Shown: piece by piece, positions 18,867 to 28,500 of the stretch
Position numbering within the stretch: the stretch's first letter is position 1
How the letters are laid out: each line of letters opens with the position of its first letter
Source: Streptomyces coacervatus
GTDB lineage: Bacteria; Actinomycetota; Actinomycetes; Streptomycetales; Streptomycetaceae
Reading direction: 5' to 3'
Length of the DNA: 64,000 nt
NCBI RefSeq assembly: GCF_029223485.1
Contig: NZ_JARHTP010000003.1
Span: 682,001-746,000, forward strand
Position numbers and translations under genes: made by a program
The notes under the pieces: model-generated
The model's input: only the letters and a program-made list of their open reading frames with translations
Databases searched by the model: none
What the model was told of the DNA's origin: nothing

Positions 18867-19418
18867 CATCGCACGGCAGGCAGCCGGGAACTACCGGCCG
18901 CTGACGGTCCAAGTCCCTGGACAACGAGGCGAGTTCTGGCAGGTCGACATCCCTACGATGGTTCTGCAGGACATCGATCAGGGAGGCCGGCACGCGAACG
19001 CGACCCCTGTTCTCGATCAACGGCTTCGACAACCTTGATCATCAGAGGTCGCGTTCGTCGCGTGCAGACTCGGGCAAACGGTCCATCAGGGCATTCCCGC
19101 AGGCAAGTTGCTCACCTCGCCGCGTGAGAACGCACGCACCTCGCGCCCTGGCCTATGCCGACGTCTCCTGCCGCCTCTTGGACGCCGCACTGCTCGACCT
19201 CTACGTCGACTGGTTATCGGCCCCGAGTCAGCCGGCCGCACCCTCCGACAAGGCACCCCAGCGCGAAGCCGGGCCTCTCAAACGGGAGGCCCGGCTACAA
19301 AGCGTGGGAGGCGCTCAGCTTTTGCAGACCAGCTTCCCGGACAGTGGTGCGTGTCAGGTGTGATGCGTGCGCTCAACGTGAGCATCACGCCTGGATCTGC
19401 CCCTTCTTGGACACCACG
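18867..19418. other. Gene-poor stretch
   Basis: About 550 bp between the HD remnant and a convergent small operon. Short open frames exist on both strands but none shows a recognisable motif, signal peptide or ribosome site. The only clear structure is the hairpin at 19266-19293. The segment may be decayed mobile-element DNA, judging from the transposase remnants nearby. Confidence 0.4.
19266..19293 (-). terminator. Strong hairpin, probable terminator of the small secreted-protein operon
   Basis: A perfect 10-bp inverted repeat (GCCGGGCCTC / GAGGCCCGGC) with an eight-base loop. It lies about 125 bp beyond the end of the minus-strand operon at 19419-20225, and could also work on the plus strand. 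Confidence 0.65.
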
Positions 19419-19634
19419 TCAAGAGATGTGGCGTCGGCGATAACGCCTCGCCGCCCACAACCCGACGACGGCGCCGGGCAGAACAAAACCCCACAGGCTC
19501 GCGTTCGCCCCGTGACTGCCAGGAGACAAGATCCACAGCAACACTAGGAGCGCGGCGCATACTGCCGTTACCGAGACGAAAATCACCATCTCGATCCACC
19601 AATTACGGGAGGTGTACGTCATGCTTTCCATCAT
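19419..19634 (-). CDS. Small two-helix membrane protein
   Basis: A 71-residue protein starting four bases after the stop of the upstream secreted-protein gene, so clearly operonic. It has one long hydrophobic segment (about residues 15-36), a second shorter one (about 46-60) and an Arg-rich tail (RRYRRRH), suggesting a membrane hairpin with a cytoplasmic C-terminus. An internal ATG at codon 5 (19622) is an alternative start. Function unknown; it may assist or protect against its secreted partner. Confidence 0.6.
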   Translation of the reverse strand: MMESMTYTSRNWWIEMVIFVSVTAVCAALLVLLWILSPGSHGANASLWGFVLPGAVVGLWAARRYRRRHIS

Positions 19635-19637
19635 CTA

Positions 19638-20225
19638 CTACTTCGTAATGAAGTGGCACTGCACCGCGCGTCGCTTTCCGTTGACGAAAAGCTGGGCGCA
19701 TGCCTTGCCGTACTTGGGGAGCTCACGCGCCCCGATCTTGTACGTGGGGACAGTACCGGTCTTGCACGTAGTGTTCAGCGGACCGCGCATGATCTTGTAG
19801 GTCTTGCCCGCGGTGTCGGCATAGTGAAACTCCAGCCGAGTGTTGCAGAAACGGGTACCGATGGCCGCGAGGCCCACGCAGTCCACACCAGCTATCTGAC
19901 TGCTGATCTTCTTGCCGGACCCCTTGATTGAATGGGTCAGGAAACAACCGGTGGGCACGTTGATCGTCGCGCCACCGACAGTGTAACTGAACGAATCGAC
20001 GGCACCGCTGCCCGTGGCGGAACGCGTGAGCGGCACCTTCACGAGATTTTCCTCTTCGGGCGTTACTGGCACCCCCGGAACATCCTCGATAACTACATCA
20101 TCAGCGAGGGCTTCGCCCGCATAATCGGACGGAAAATCATCGGCCGCCAGAGCCGGAGAAGTACCGACGGTAAAAACGGTGGCGGCAGATACGCCTGCCA
20201 TCACGACAGCGCGCATTTTGCGCAT
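19638..20225 (-). CDS. Secreted cysteine-containing protein, unknown function
   Basis: A 195-residue protein. I chose the ATG at 20225, preceded by GGGGGA, over the longer frame start at 20348; the first 28 residues from it form a signal peptide ending ALA. An acidic Asp/Glu-rich propeptide-like stretch (about 30-60) is followed by a basic globular domain with six cysteines, enough for three disulfides. The tail is strongly basic. I do not recognise the family. An extracellular enzyme inhibitor or small toxin is conceivable, but nothing shows it. It is co-transcribed with a 71-residue membrane protein. Base composition is lower in GC than its neighbours, hinting at transfer. Confidence 0.65.
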   Translation of the reverse strand: MRKMRAVVMAGVSAATVFTVGTSPALAADDFPSDYAGEALADDVVIEDVPGVPVTPEEENLVKVPLTRSATGSGAVDSFSYTVGGATINVPTGCFLTHSIKGSGKKISSQIAGVDCVGLAAIGTRFCNTRLEFHYADTAGKTYKIMRGPLNTTCKTGTVPTYKIGARELPKYGKACAQLFVNGKRRAVQCHFITK

Positions 20226-20613
20226 GTTTCCCCCTGTGGAGACTTGCTCGGTCGCCAAGACATTAGCCCCGATTAAAGAGGTGGTCAACTTCATGTTGAT
20301 CTTCGTTGAACTGCCGGGTTTCGACTGTTCCAACAGCTTGCGATGCAACAGCTCTGATATTTCGGGCCATGTGACGGGTAATGGATTTCTGATATTCCAT
20401 CACACCCGTTCGGCACTAGTAGAATTCGCCGCCGAAGAGGATGAGGACCAATAAAATTGGAGCCGGGATGGCGAGTGCGCCGCGACAGGCAAGCACTCCA
20501 CGAGGCACTCTTCCTGGGGTTCACGGTCGACCTTCCGTTCCTGGAAGAGTCGCGATCCCTGTGGCGCGCGGCCTGGGCGCTCGTACGGCGGTCATCGTGA
20601 CGCTGCCCAAGGG
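20226..20613. promoter_or_regulatory. Upstream region of the secreted-protein operon, with a short orphan frame
   Basis: This AT-richer stretch must hold the promoter of the minus-strand operon; no consensus is certain. On the plus strand, 20457-20600 is a 47-codon frame with coding-like composition (contains FLGFTVDLPFLEESRSLW), probably a gene remnant cut by insertion of the ISL3 fragment that follows. I could not assign it. Confidence 0.35.
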
Positions 20614-21057
20614 TTGTACGACCCGGTCGACGTACGTATGGCGGGCCGCGGTTACCTCCATGGTCTGGCCCGCTGCCAGGGGCAGGACGACCAGCAGCAG
20701 CTCAAGACACTGCTCGCGCGCTCACCCGAGCTCACGGCAGCCGCAGGCCACGTCCGCGCCTTGGCGACCATCATGACCAACCGCGAAGGAGACAAGCTGC
20801 GCCATTGGATCGCCGATGTCTGCGCGGACGAAGTGGCTGGCCTGGCCGGCTTCGCCGCCGGGCTGCTTCCCGACCTCGACGCCGTCGTCTACGGCATGAG
20901 CACCGACTCGTCGTCCGGCCCGGTCGAGGGCCGCGTCAACGACCTCAAGGCGCTCAAACGAAGCATGTTCGGCCGAGCAAAGTCACCGCTGCTGCGCAAA
21001 CGTCTCCTCCTGATCGCCGCCAGCCGCCAGCCACGGACCGGGGTGAAGAGCTCTTGA
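20614..21057 (+). pseudogene. ISL3-family transposase, C-terminal remnant
   Basis: The last ~120 codons match the end of ISL3-type transposases: LKTLLARSPEL, then a long helix region, then SSGPVEGRVNDLKALKRSMFG followed by LLRKRLLL. The SGPVEG segment holds the last catalytic glutamate of the DDE triad. The N-terminal zinc finger, the helix-turn-helix and the first two Asp are absent, so the element is dead. I found no terminal inverted repeats. Confidence 0.75.
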
Positions 21058-21082
21058 TCGACATTCAGGAGCGCGTGCCCGG

Positions 21083-21436
21083 TCAGGGCTGCCCTTCCCC
21101 GCCTCGGAACCGACGATCCAGGAACTCGATCAGTCCCGTCTCCGAACGTACCAACCGCTCGCGTTGCTCAGGGGGAAGGGATGCGAGGGCATCGACCAGA
21201 ACCCGCTTCCGCGGGATGTGAACCATGTTTCCGGAGTAGATCCTGCAAGTTGAGCACCAAGCGAAACCGATGCAGCGCTCGAACATGGAGGACTCGGGCG
21301 GATAAAAGCGTAACTGGTACGAGCGGACGGGCGCCCCGCATGTGGCACAGATCCGGCGTTCACCGTCCAGAACCGACCAGCCGCTCCCGACCTTGCGCCA
21401 GTGCTGCCGCCCGGCCGGTGCTCTTCAAGTCGTCAT
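21083..21436 (-). pseudogene. Zinc-ribbon protein gene with an in-frame TGA at codon 4
   Basis: From ATG 21436 the frame reads three codons, meets TGA (21425-21427), then stays open for 113 codons to 21083. The protein has two CxxC pairs (ICATCG and WCSTC), as in a small zinc ribbon. A conserved-looking core follows (CRIYSGNMVHIPRKRVLVDAL), then a Glu/Arg-rich helix. No ATG, GTG or TTG occurs between the TGA and the first CxxC pair. Either the gene is broken by the TGA or it starts at an unusual codon. Starting at the internal ATG (21286) would lose the first CxxC. Confidence 0.5.
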
Positions 21437-22002
21437 GTCCAGCATTCTGTCCGACCGAGGCTGCACGGCACGGCCGTCAGTACAAATCCTGGCCATCGAA
21501 CACAGACCGTGACGGCCCTTGATCGACTTCACGAAACCCGTGCCTGAACTACTTCAGACCGTTAACGCCAGTCCGGGCCAACCAGCCCCTGCAGGCGACG
21601 ACAGGGCCATTCGACGACTCACGAGAGTCGGGGTGACCGGTTCGACGCGCAGCCCGAGGATTTCCTCGCCCGGTTCCGGCCCGGCCAGGAACCTGGAGCA
21701 GCCGGGTCTTTCAGGCGTCGGGGGCCGATTCGTAGGCATCCAAGCCCGTACGCCGTAGCCGCCGCAACTGGCGGTCCGTCCGTGGACTGCCTCCCCCGGC
21801 GCGGTGTGGGGGTCGTGGGCGACTCCATGCGAAGTGCTGGTCAGTCCCGACGCCGCCCATGGCGAACGCGGAGGCCGCCGACCCCACTTCGCTCCCGCGA
21901 ACTCCCTGGTTGTGCGGGTTGTGCGATGTCCGTCCCTCACCATGGCCGGGGGTGCTGCAATGCTGATGGAATTCCGATGTTGTACGGGGTGGAGGCTTGG
22001 CT
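21437..22002. other. Intergenic stretch upstream of the AfsR-like gene
   Basis: About 565 bp. A 129-codon open frame on the minus strand (21554-21943) lacks a ribosome site or recognisable motif and is probably chance. The region should contain the AfsR-like promoter, but I see no clear -10/-35 or operator. Confidence 0.35.
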
Positions 22003-25000
22003 GTGGACGGGGGATCTCCTGAGCCGCTTCGATTCGAGGTGCTCGGGCCGTTACGGGCCCGGCGTGGCGCGGCGCCGCTGGAGCTGGGGCCGGCCAAACG
22101 GCAGGCTGTGCTGACCGCGCTGCTGCTGAGCCAAGGAGCCGTGGTGAGTCATGAGCGGCTGCTCGATGCGGTGTGGGGATCGGAGTTGCCCGCCAGCGGT
22201 GTCGGAGTGCTGCCCACGCATGTCAACTCCCTGCGCAGGACGCTTGATCCGGAAGGAACACCGCCCGCGAAGTCGGTGATCCGCAGTGGCAAGGGCTGGT
22301 ACCGCTTCGTCGTCGACGATGTCCGGATCGACACGGCGGAGCTGGAGGAGCGGGGCCGTGCGGCGCTGCGCACCGTCGCGTCCGGAGATCTGGCCGCCGC
22401 CGCAGGCCAACTGGCCGCCGCCGTCGGGCTGTTCCGGGGCGAGCCGCTGGCCAACCTGCCGGGACCGTTCGCGCGGGCGGAGCGGCAACGGCTGGAGGAA
22501 CACCGGCGCACGCTCCGGCTGGAGCGGCTCAAGTGCCTTGTCCTGCTGGGCCGTTTCGGCGACGCCCTCGACGAACTCGGTGGGCCGTCCGCGTCGGTGG
22601 CCGACCTGTACGACGAGTCGCTGACGGCGCTGCGCATCCGGGCCCTGTACGGACGTGGACGCCAGGCGGAGGCGCTCACCGCCTACGAGGAAGTGCGCAT
22701 ACGCCTGCGCGACGAACTTGGCGCCGACCCCGGTGAGGAACTGCGCCGGGTGCACGAGGCGTTGCTGCACCAGGACGATGCCTTCCTGCTGCCGCCCCCT
22801 CCGACGCCCGCACCGCGAGAGGTCGCCGTCCCCGCCGAACTCCCGCACGACGCCCCGGGTTTCGCGGGGCGGACCGACGAACTCGCGCGGCTTCACGCCC
22901 TGCTGACACCCGAGCCGGAGCACGAGGGCTCGGCGAACACCGTCGTCATCTCCGCCATCGGCGGCGCCGCCGGCATCGGCAAGACCGCGCTGGCCGTGCA
23001 CTGGGCTCACCGAGTCCGCGACCGCTTCCCGGACGGCCAGCTCTACGTCAACCTGCACGGCTTCGACCACGACCGGCGCCCCCTCGAACCGCGCGAAGCC
23101 CTCGAACTGCTGCTGACCGGCCTGGGCCTCGCCGCCTCGGAGATCCCTCCGGACCACGAGGCCCAGGCCCGCGTGTTCCGCACCCTGCTGGCCGGCCGGC
23201 GGGTCCTCGTCATCCTGGACAACGCGGCCTCGGCCGATCAGGTACGACCGCTGCTCCCCGCCGCCCCCAACTGCTGTGTCCTCGTCACCAGCCGCAACCG
23301 CCTCGGCGGCCTCGTCGCCCTCGACGGCGCCCACCCCTTGCCCCTGGACCTCCTCCAGCCGGACGCGGCCCGCGCCCTGCTCAGCCGGACCCTCGGCGCG
23401 CACCGGGTCGACGAGGACAAACCCGCGGTCGACGAACTGATTCGGCTGTGCGGCAGCCTTCCCCTGGCCCTGCGCGTGGCCGCCGCGAGGCTGGCGGGCG
23501 ATCCGGCGCTGCGGACGGCCGACCTCGTCGCCGAGATGGCCGAGGGCAACCGGCTGGACGCATTGGAGCCGGACGGCGACGTCGGCTCTCCGCTGCGGAC
23601 GGCCTTCTCGGTGTCGTACGGTGCCCTGGCGCCAGGCGAACGCAGGCTGTTCCGGCTGCTCGGCCTGTTCCCGGGAGCGGATTTCACCGCCGAAGTAGCG
23701 GCGGCCTTCCTTGATACCCCGCTGTCGCGGGCCCGTCGGCTGCTCGGCGCGTTGGCCGCGGCACATCTGATCGAGCCGGTGACGGCGGGCCGGTACCGGT
23801 TCCACGACCTTCTTCGCGAGTACGCCGGGGAGCGGGCGCTGGCGGAGGAGGCGGCGGCGGAGCGCGAGGCCGCGCTGGAACGGCTGCTGCTCTAGTATCT
23901 GCACGCCGCTCGCACCACTGCGGGGACCGGCCTGTTCCCGGAGCTGCCGGGCAGCCTGCGGCCCGGCGAGCATCCGGGCGTGCCGTCGGCCGCCGAGCCC
24001 GGACGGTGGCTGGACGCGGAACGGGCGAACCTCCTCGCCGTCATCGACCACGCCGGCCGGCACGGCCCTCGCCCCGTGGCCTGGTACCTGACCTCGGCGC
24101 TGTTCAACCAGTTCTGGATCCATCTGTCCCGGAAGACCTGGCAGACCATCGCGCAGACGGCACTGGAGGCGGCCGAGGCCGAAGGCGACCTGTTCGGCCA
24201 GTCCGCGATGCACTCCAGCCTCTCGGCGCCCCGCTGGGACCGGGGGCATGTCCGCCAGGCGATGGAGCACGCCACCCGCGCGCTGGACATCAGCCGGGAG
24301 CTCGGCTGGGTGGCGGGCGAGGCGGCGGCACTCGGCCTCAGGGCCTTCTCGAAGTGGAGCATGGCGCGCCTCAGCAGCGCGTACGACGACCTCACCACCG
24401 GGCTGCGCCTCTTCCACGCGGCCGGCAATCCCCACTTCGAAGGGTTCGGGCTGGTCGGCCTCGGTATGGTCTGCCGGGAACTGGGCCGGTTGCGCGAGGC
24501 CGCCGGTCACCTGGAGAGTGCCCTCGGCCTCGACGTGGAGCACACCCGCTGGGACGACGGCCCGGCCATCCAGGTGCTGGGCGGGGTGTACTGGGAACTC
24601 GGCCGTCTCACCGACGGGCTCGACCTCCTCGGCCCGGCGGTCATCTCGGAGAAGAGGGCCGGTTACCGCGACGGCCGCATGATGATGCTCAACTGCCTCG
24701 CGAAGATCAGTGTCGAACTCGGCCGCCACGAGGAGGGGTTGGAACAGGCCGAGCGAACCCTGGCCATGGTCGGGGACACGAAGCGGTACTGGATCATGCC
24801 CGGCATCCTCAACACGGTCGCCGCTGCCCACCGGGAACTGGCGCATCCGGACCGGGCCCTCAGGGCCGACCAGGAGGCACTCGCCCTGGCCCGCGAGGCG
24901 GCCTTCAGCCGCGGCGAGGCCGACACCCTCGTGAGCCTCGCCGTCACCCACCAGCACCTCGGCGGGCACGACGAGGCCCGCGCCCACGCCGAACAGGCCT

Positions 25001-25287
25001 TGCGCCTGGCCCGCGCACACTCCTTCCGCGTGGTGGAGGGCCAGGCCCTGACCGCCCTGGCCGGGACAGCCGAGTCCGAGCGGGACCACGCCACCGCCGC
25101 CGAACTCGCCGAGCGGGCGCTGATCATCCACCGCGAGACCGGCCACCGCCTCGGCGAGGCCCGCACCCTCATGGCACTCGCCCGCATCCGGCGGAGAACC
25201 GACAGCGCCGCCGCCGAACTGCTCAGCCGACACGCACTGGCCGTCTTCGAGGACGTCGGAGTGCCCGAGGAGGTCACCGGGTCCTGA
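22003..25287 (+). pseudogene. AfsR/SARP-like BTAD-NB-ARC-TPR regulator interrupted by one amber codon
   Basis: The frame runs from GTG 22003 (GGAGG seven bases upstream) to TGA 25287 and is broken only by TAG at 23893-23895. The first part has an OmpR-type winged helix (about residues 5-90), a BTAD domain (about 95-240) and an NB-ARC ATPase with Walker A GGAAGIGKTALA near residue 321. After the TAG, the frame resumes at once with YLHAARTTAG and about 460 residues of TPR-like helices. Homologues of this type read through this point as one protein of about 1100 residues; TGG or TAC changed to TAG would explain it. The truncated 630-residue product might still bind DNA but lacks the sensor. TTG 21997 is an alternative start. 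Confidence 0.75.
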
Positions 25288-27970
25288 GTCTCATCCCGGC
25301 CGGCTTCGCCAGTTCGACCAGGTCGTCGAACAGGGCGGCCACCGGGTCCACGGGCGGATTCAACGCCGTGAGCACGGGGCGGAGTTCCTTCCAGTCCGTC
25401 ACCGGGAGGGCGCCGAGACAGTCCTGCGCGGAGGTACGGCTGCTGGTCAATACGCCGGACCAGACGGACTGCTCGGCGGAGGCGGGGATCGGGAAGTAGG
25501 CCTCGGCCCGGTCGATCGTGCGGAGCAGGTCCGTGCAGCCGCGTCTGATCGCCGTACCGTCGACGCTTCCGTCCGGATTGACGCTGCGGTCGATGTCCGC
25601 CAGTGCCCGTTCGTAGTCGCCCATGAGATGCGCCCCGCCGAAGTACCCCCAGGCCCAGATCTGCATGCCGAGCTGCCGGCTCGACACCGGGCCCCTCTGA
25701 AGCCGCGTGATGAAGGGGTCGAAGCCGGCCCGGTCCAGGCGCCCGCCCGAAGCCCGCACGTCCGCATAGGTCGCCGCGCAGAGGCTCGCCAGCACCCCGC
25801 AGGCCGCGACGGTGCCGATGAGGCGGAGGTCGCGACACCACGGGGACCGCGGGCGATCGAGAAGGTGTCGGACGCGGAGGGAAAGCCTGACGGCGACGGC
25901 GACCGGGAGCGCCGCCGCCACGGTGGCCATCCCCGCGACCGCGAGCAGTTCCGGCAGGAAGAAGGTGAGCACCTGCCAGTCGCCCTCGGCGGCGATCTCG
26001 CAGCCGGAGTGCACGATGTTCAGCGGCCGCACGCAGCCGTCGGTCCCGTTGACCACGAGCAGCACCGCCAGCCCGATCGCCATGGCGGAGCCCGCCGCGG
26101 CCGTAGCCGCCGCCGCGTCACCGCGGCTCACCCACGCGGCGGCCAGCGCGGCACCGACGGCACCGCAGAGGAGGACCGCGAAGAGCCAGCCGGTGTAGAC
26201 GGTCACGCTCGGGACGAACGGCTGACGGTCGTGCCAGATCCACACCTGGGCGCGGTGCGTGACAGCAACGACGCCGATACCTGCCGCGGCACCGAAGAGC
26301 AGACTGCACGCCGTACCGGCCGACCGCGGGCGCCGGGCGAGACCGGCCAGCGGAACGATCCACAGACCGGCCGTAAGCCACATGCCCCATCCGTTGCTCG
26401 CCAGGGACACGACGACCACGGTCAGGACCGCGATGACGTGCGAGGTGGTCGACGGCGTCAGTCTGTCCGCGGGCGCGAAGCCGTCGTTGAGGAAGGTGAG
26501 CGCCGAGGACGCCGAGTAGGGCATGCCGGCGCTGAAGGTCGTGCCGACGGCCTGCCACGCGCCGTGCCACCAGGCGAACGCCATGCACGTGACGGCGAGC
26601 GTCACCGCTCCGGCTGCCGAGCGCCGGCCGGACGGCAGACCGGCGAACAGCGCGGCGCATCCGGCGGTCCACCACAGGACCGCCGCGGGCACGACGAGCA
26701 GCAACAGCAGCAGAAACGCCTCGGGGAACTCGGGCGCCCACTGGTTTCCCAGGAACTGGCTGACGGCGAGTTCGCCCCCGAACTGGCCGGCCCCCAGCCA
26801 GAGCCCCGCACGCAGCCCGGACGGCCTGGCCCCGCCCCCTCGGGCGTGCACCACGCCGCGCCACACGGCGATGCCCCCCACGGCGGTGGCCAGCGCGGCC
26901 GCGGGCCACACACCGGGATCTGCCAGCCAGGCCGGCAGATAGTTGTTCAGGCCGGGCGTGAAAGTGATCAGGTAGCCGAGGAGTTGGACCGACACACCGG
27001 TCAGGACCATGGCCGGCGCGCCGACCGCGACAGGTGCGGAGGCGTCGGCCAGCGCGGCGACCCGCACTTCCCAGTCGGGATGGGTGAGCAGGAGGGAGAC
27101 GACCTTACGGCGCGCCGGGCGCCGTCCCTGGTGTCGGGTCCAGTAGGTCGCGTCGGCGCCCCGCGCGACCGCGTCTAGGTCGGCGTAGATCTCCCGGCTG
27201 CGCAGGACGTCGGCTGTGGTCAGATACATCAGTACGACCATGAAGGCGGCAAGGACCAGGTTGCGCGCCAGGCCGGGTGCCGGGTCGCCCGTGAGCAGCA
27301 GCCAACTGTCCACCGCGACGAACGGAATCAGCACCCCGATCAGGAACACGCGCCAGATGGCGACCGTCAGATAGGTGATGTCGACGTCTCTGTTGCGGAT
27401 GTGGGCGAACTCGTGCAGCAGCGTCGCCCTGAACGCGCTGCGGTCCTGGTGGAAGAGCTTCACCAGACCGAGGTCCAGCCGGACGGTGTAGCGCCCCGGC
27501 CGCCCGAAGACGACCGCGTTCGCGCTGAACAGCACGTTGGGATCCATCACGAAGCGAGGGGCCCGGCGTAGTCCGCTCGTGGCCGCCAGGTCGGTCAACC
27601 ACTCGATGACATCGGCCTGTTGCAACGCCGCCACCCGGGAGCTTCGTCCCTTCCAGCGGGGGATCAGCACATACAGCAGGAGGGCGAGAAGCATCACGAC
27701 GAGGGTGGCGATCAGCGGAAGCCAGAGCAACTTCCACCGACCGACATAGTGGTCCACGCAGGCGTGGTAGGCGGGCGTGGCCTGGGCCAGAACGTTGGCC
27801 GGGTCGTTGCGTTCGTCGTTGAAGCCCGCGGCCAACGCGCAGCCTCCCAGGGTGGTGCGCGGATCGGTCAGCATGAAAAGCAGGTCCGAGAGCATGGACA
27901 GCGTGCCGGCGACGAACAGGACGACGAGGAGGACGAAACGCTGTGTGGTTCCCGCCCCGTTCGCCCTCAC
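25274..27970 (-). CDS. Large polytopic membrane protein with M48-type metalloprotease domain
   Basis: An 898-residue protein starting at a GTG overlapping the previous stop (GTGA). Two N-terminal membrane segments (about 12-30 and 80-105) flank an extracellular loop. A protease domain follows with the zinc motif HEFAH near residue 185 and RNRD just after. About ten or more further membrane helices then span residues 200-740. The C-terminal ~150 residues are soluble. M48 peptidases such as HtpX degrade membrane proteins; this one is far longer than usual (about 290 aa) because of the added transmembrane region. It is the last gene of an operon with a kinase-like protein. Its 3' end overlaps the convergent AfsR-like gene by 14 bp. 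Confidence 0.75.
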   Translation of the reverse strand: MRANGAGTTQRFVLLVVLFVAGTLSMLSDLLFMLTDPRTTLGGCALAAGFNDERNDPANVLAQATPAYHACVDHYVGRWKLLWLPLIATLVVMLLALLLYVLIPRWKGRSSRVAALQQADVIEWLTDLAATSGLRRAPRFVMDPNVLFSANAVVFGRPGRYTVRLDLGLVKLFHQDRSAFRATLLHEFAHIRNRDVDITYLTVAIWRVFLIGVLIPFVAVDSWLLLTGDPAPGLARNLVLAAFMVVLMYLTTADVLRSREIYADLDAVARGADATYWTRHQGRRPARRKVVSLLLTHPDWEVRVAALADASAPVAVGAPAMVLTGVSVQLLGYLITFTPGLNNYLPAWLADPGVWPAAALATAVGGIAVWRGVVHARGGGARPSGLRAGLWLGAGQFGGELAVSQFLGNQWAPEFPEAFLLLLLLVVPAAVLWWTAGCAALFAGLPSGRRSAAGAVTLAVTCMAFAWWHGAWQAVGTTFSAGMPYSASSALTFLNDGFAPADRLTPSTTSHVIAVLTVVVVSLASNGWGMWLTAGLWIVPLAGLARRPRSAGTACSLLFGAAAGIGVVAVTHRAQVWIWHDRQPFVPSVTVYTGWLFAVLLCGAVGAALAAAWVSRGDAAAATAAAGSAMAIGLAVLLVVNGTDGCVRPLNIVHSGCEIAAEGDWQVLTFFLPELLAVAGMATVAAALPVAVAVRLSLRVRHLLDRPRSPWCRDLRLIGTVAACGVLASLCAATYADVRASGGRLDRAGFDPFITRLQRGPVSSRQLGMQIWAWGYFGGAHLMGDYERALADIDRSVNPDGSVDGTAIRRGCTDLLRTIDRAEAYFPIPASAEQSVWSGVLTSSRTSAQDCLGALPVTDWKELRPVLTALNPPVDPVAALFDDLVELAKPAGMRLRTR

Positions 27971-28485
27971 TCATCGCCTCCGGTCGGCAACTCGCTCTGC
28001 CCACCGTCTGGTTGGGCCAGTGCCAGCCGCCTGACCACCGCGTCGGCGATCCGCTCGCCGCGCTCGCTCGACAGCCGTGCTTGCCGGGCCGCGGCGAGCA
28101 CGGCCTGCTCGACGGTCTCCAGTTGTTGACGCGTGAGCGAGGGGGCGCTGGCGGGCACCGGGTCCCGGCGGCGGCCGAACGGCCGGCGCCGCACCAGCCT
28201 CGTCCGCGTCTCCTGTTCGGCGGCCGAGACGATACGGCGCACCGCCTCGTCCACGGCGATCCAGAGGACGGGGGTGAGCAGCGCGCCGGCGACCTCCAGG
28301 CCGAAACCCAGGGGTTCGTCCCGGCGGGGGCGCTCGGTCAGCCGCTTCAGCGCCACCTCGTCGTCGAGCCCGTGGAGAGCGTCGACCATCGGCAGTTCCT
28401 CGGGGGCGAGCTTCGCGACGACGACGTTGACGATGTCGTCCCGCAAGGCCCGTGGATTCGGGGTGAGTTCCCCTGGTGACGTCAT
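27967..28485 (-). CDS. Hypothetical protein between the kinase-like and M48 genes
   Basis: A 172-residue soluble protein, mostly helical, with no recognised family. It has one mildly hydrophobic segment (about residues 85-100) and a Glu/Arg/Ala-rich C-terminal half that could form a coiled coil. It starts 15 bp after the kinase-like gene and its stop overlaps the M48 gene start, so all three genes form one transcription unit. Tight coupling suggests an adaptor or substrate linking the other two; this is inference only. Confidence 0.6.
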   Translation of the reverse strand: MTSPGELTPNPRALRDDIVNVVVAKLAPEELPMVDALHGLDDEVALKRLTERPRRDEPLGFGLEVAGALLTPVLWIAVDEAVRRIVSAAEQETRTRLVRRRPFGRRRDPVPASAPSLTRQQLETVEQAVLAAARQARLSSERGERIADAVVRRLALAQPDGGQSELPTGGDE

Positions 28486-28500
28486 GCTGGGGCCTTCCCC

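Noticed and set aside
21554..21943. 129-codon minus-strand frame upstream of the AfsR-like gene
   Set aside because: Low-complexity Pro/Arg/Gly composition and no ribosome site or motif.
22051..25233. Minus-strand frame of 1060 codons opposite the AfsR-like gene
   Set aside because: Antisense shadow; composition is unlike the other proteins here, and the plus strand carries recognisable BTAD, NB-ARC and TPR sequence.
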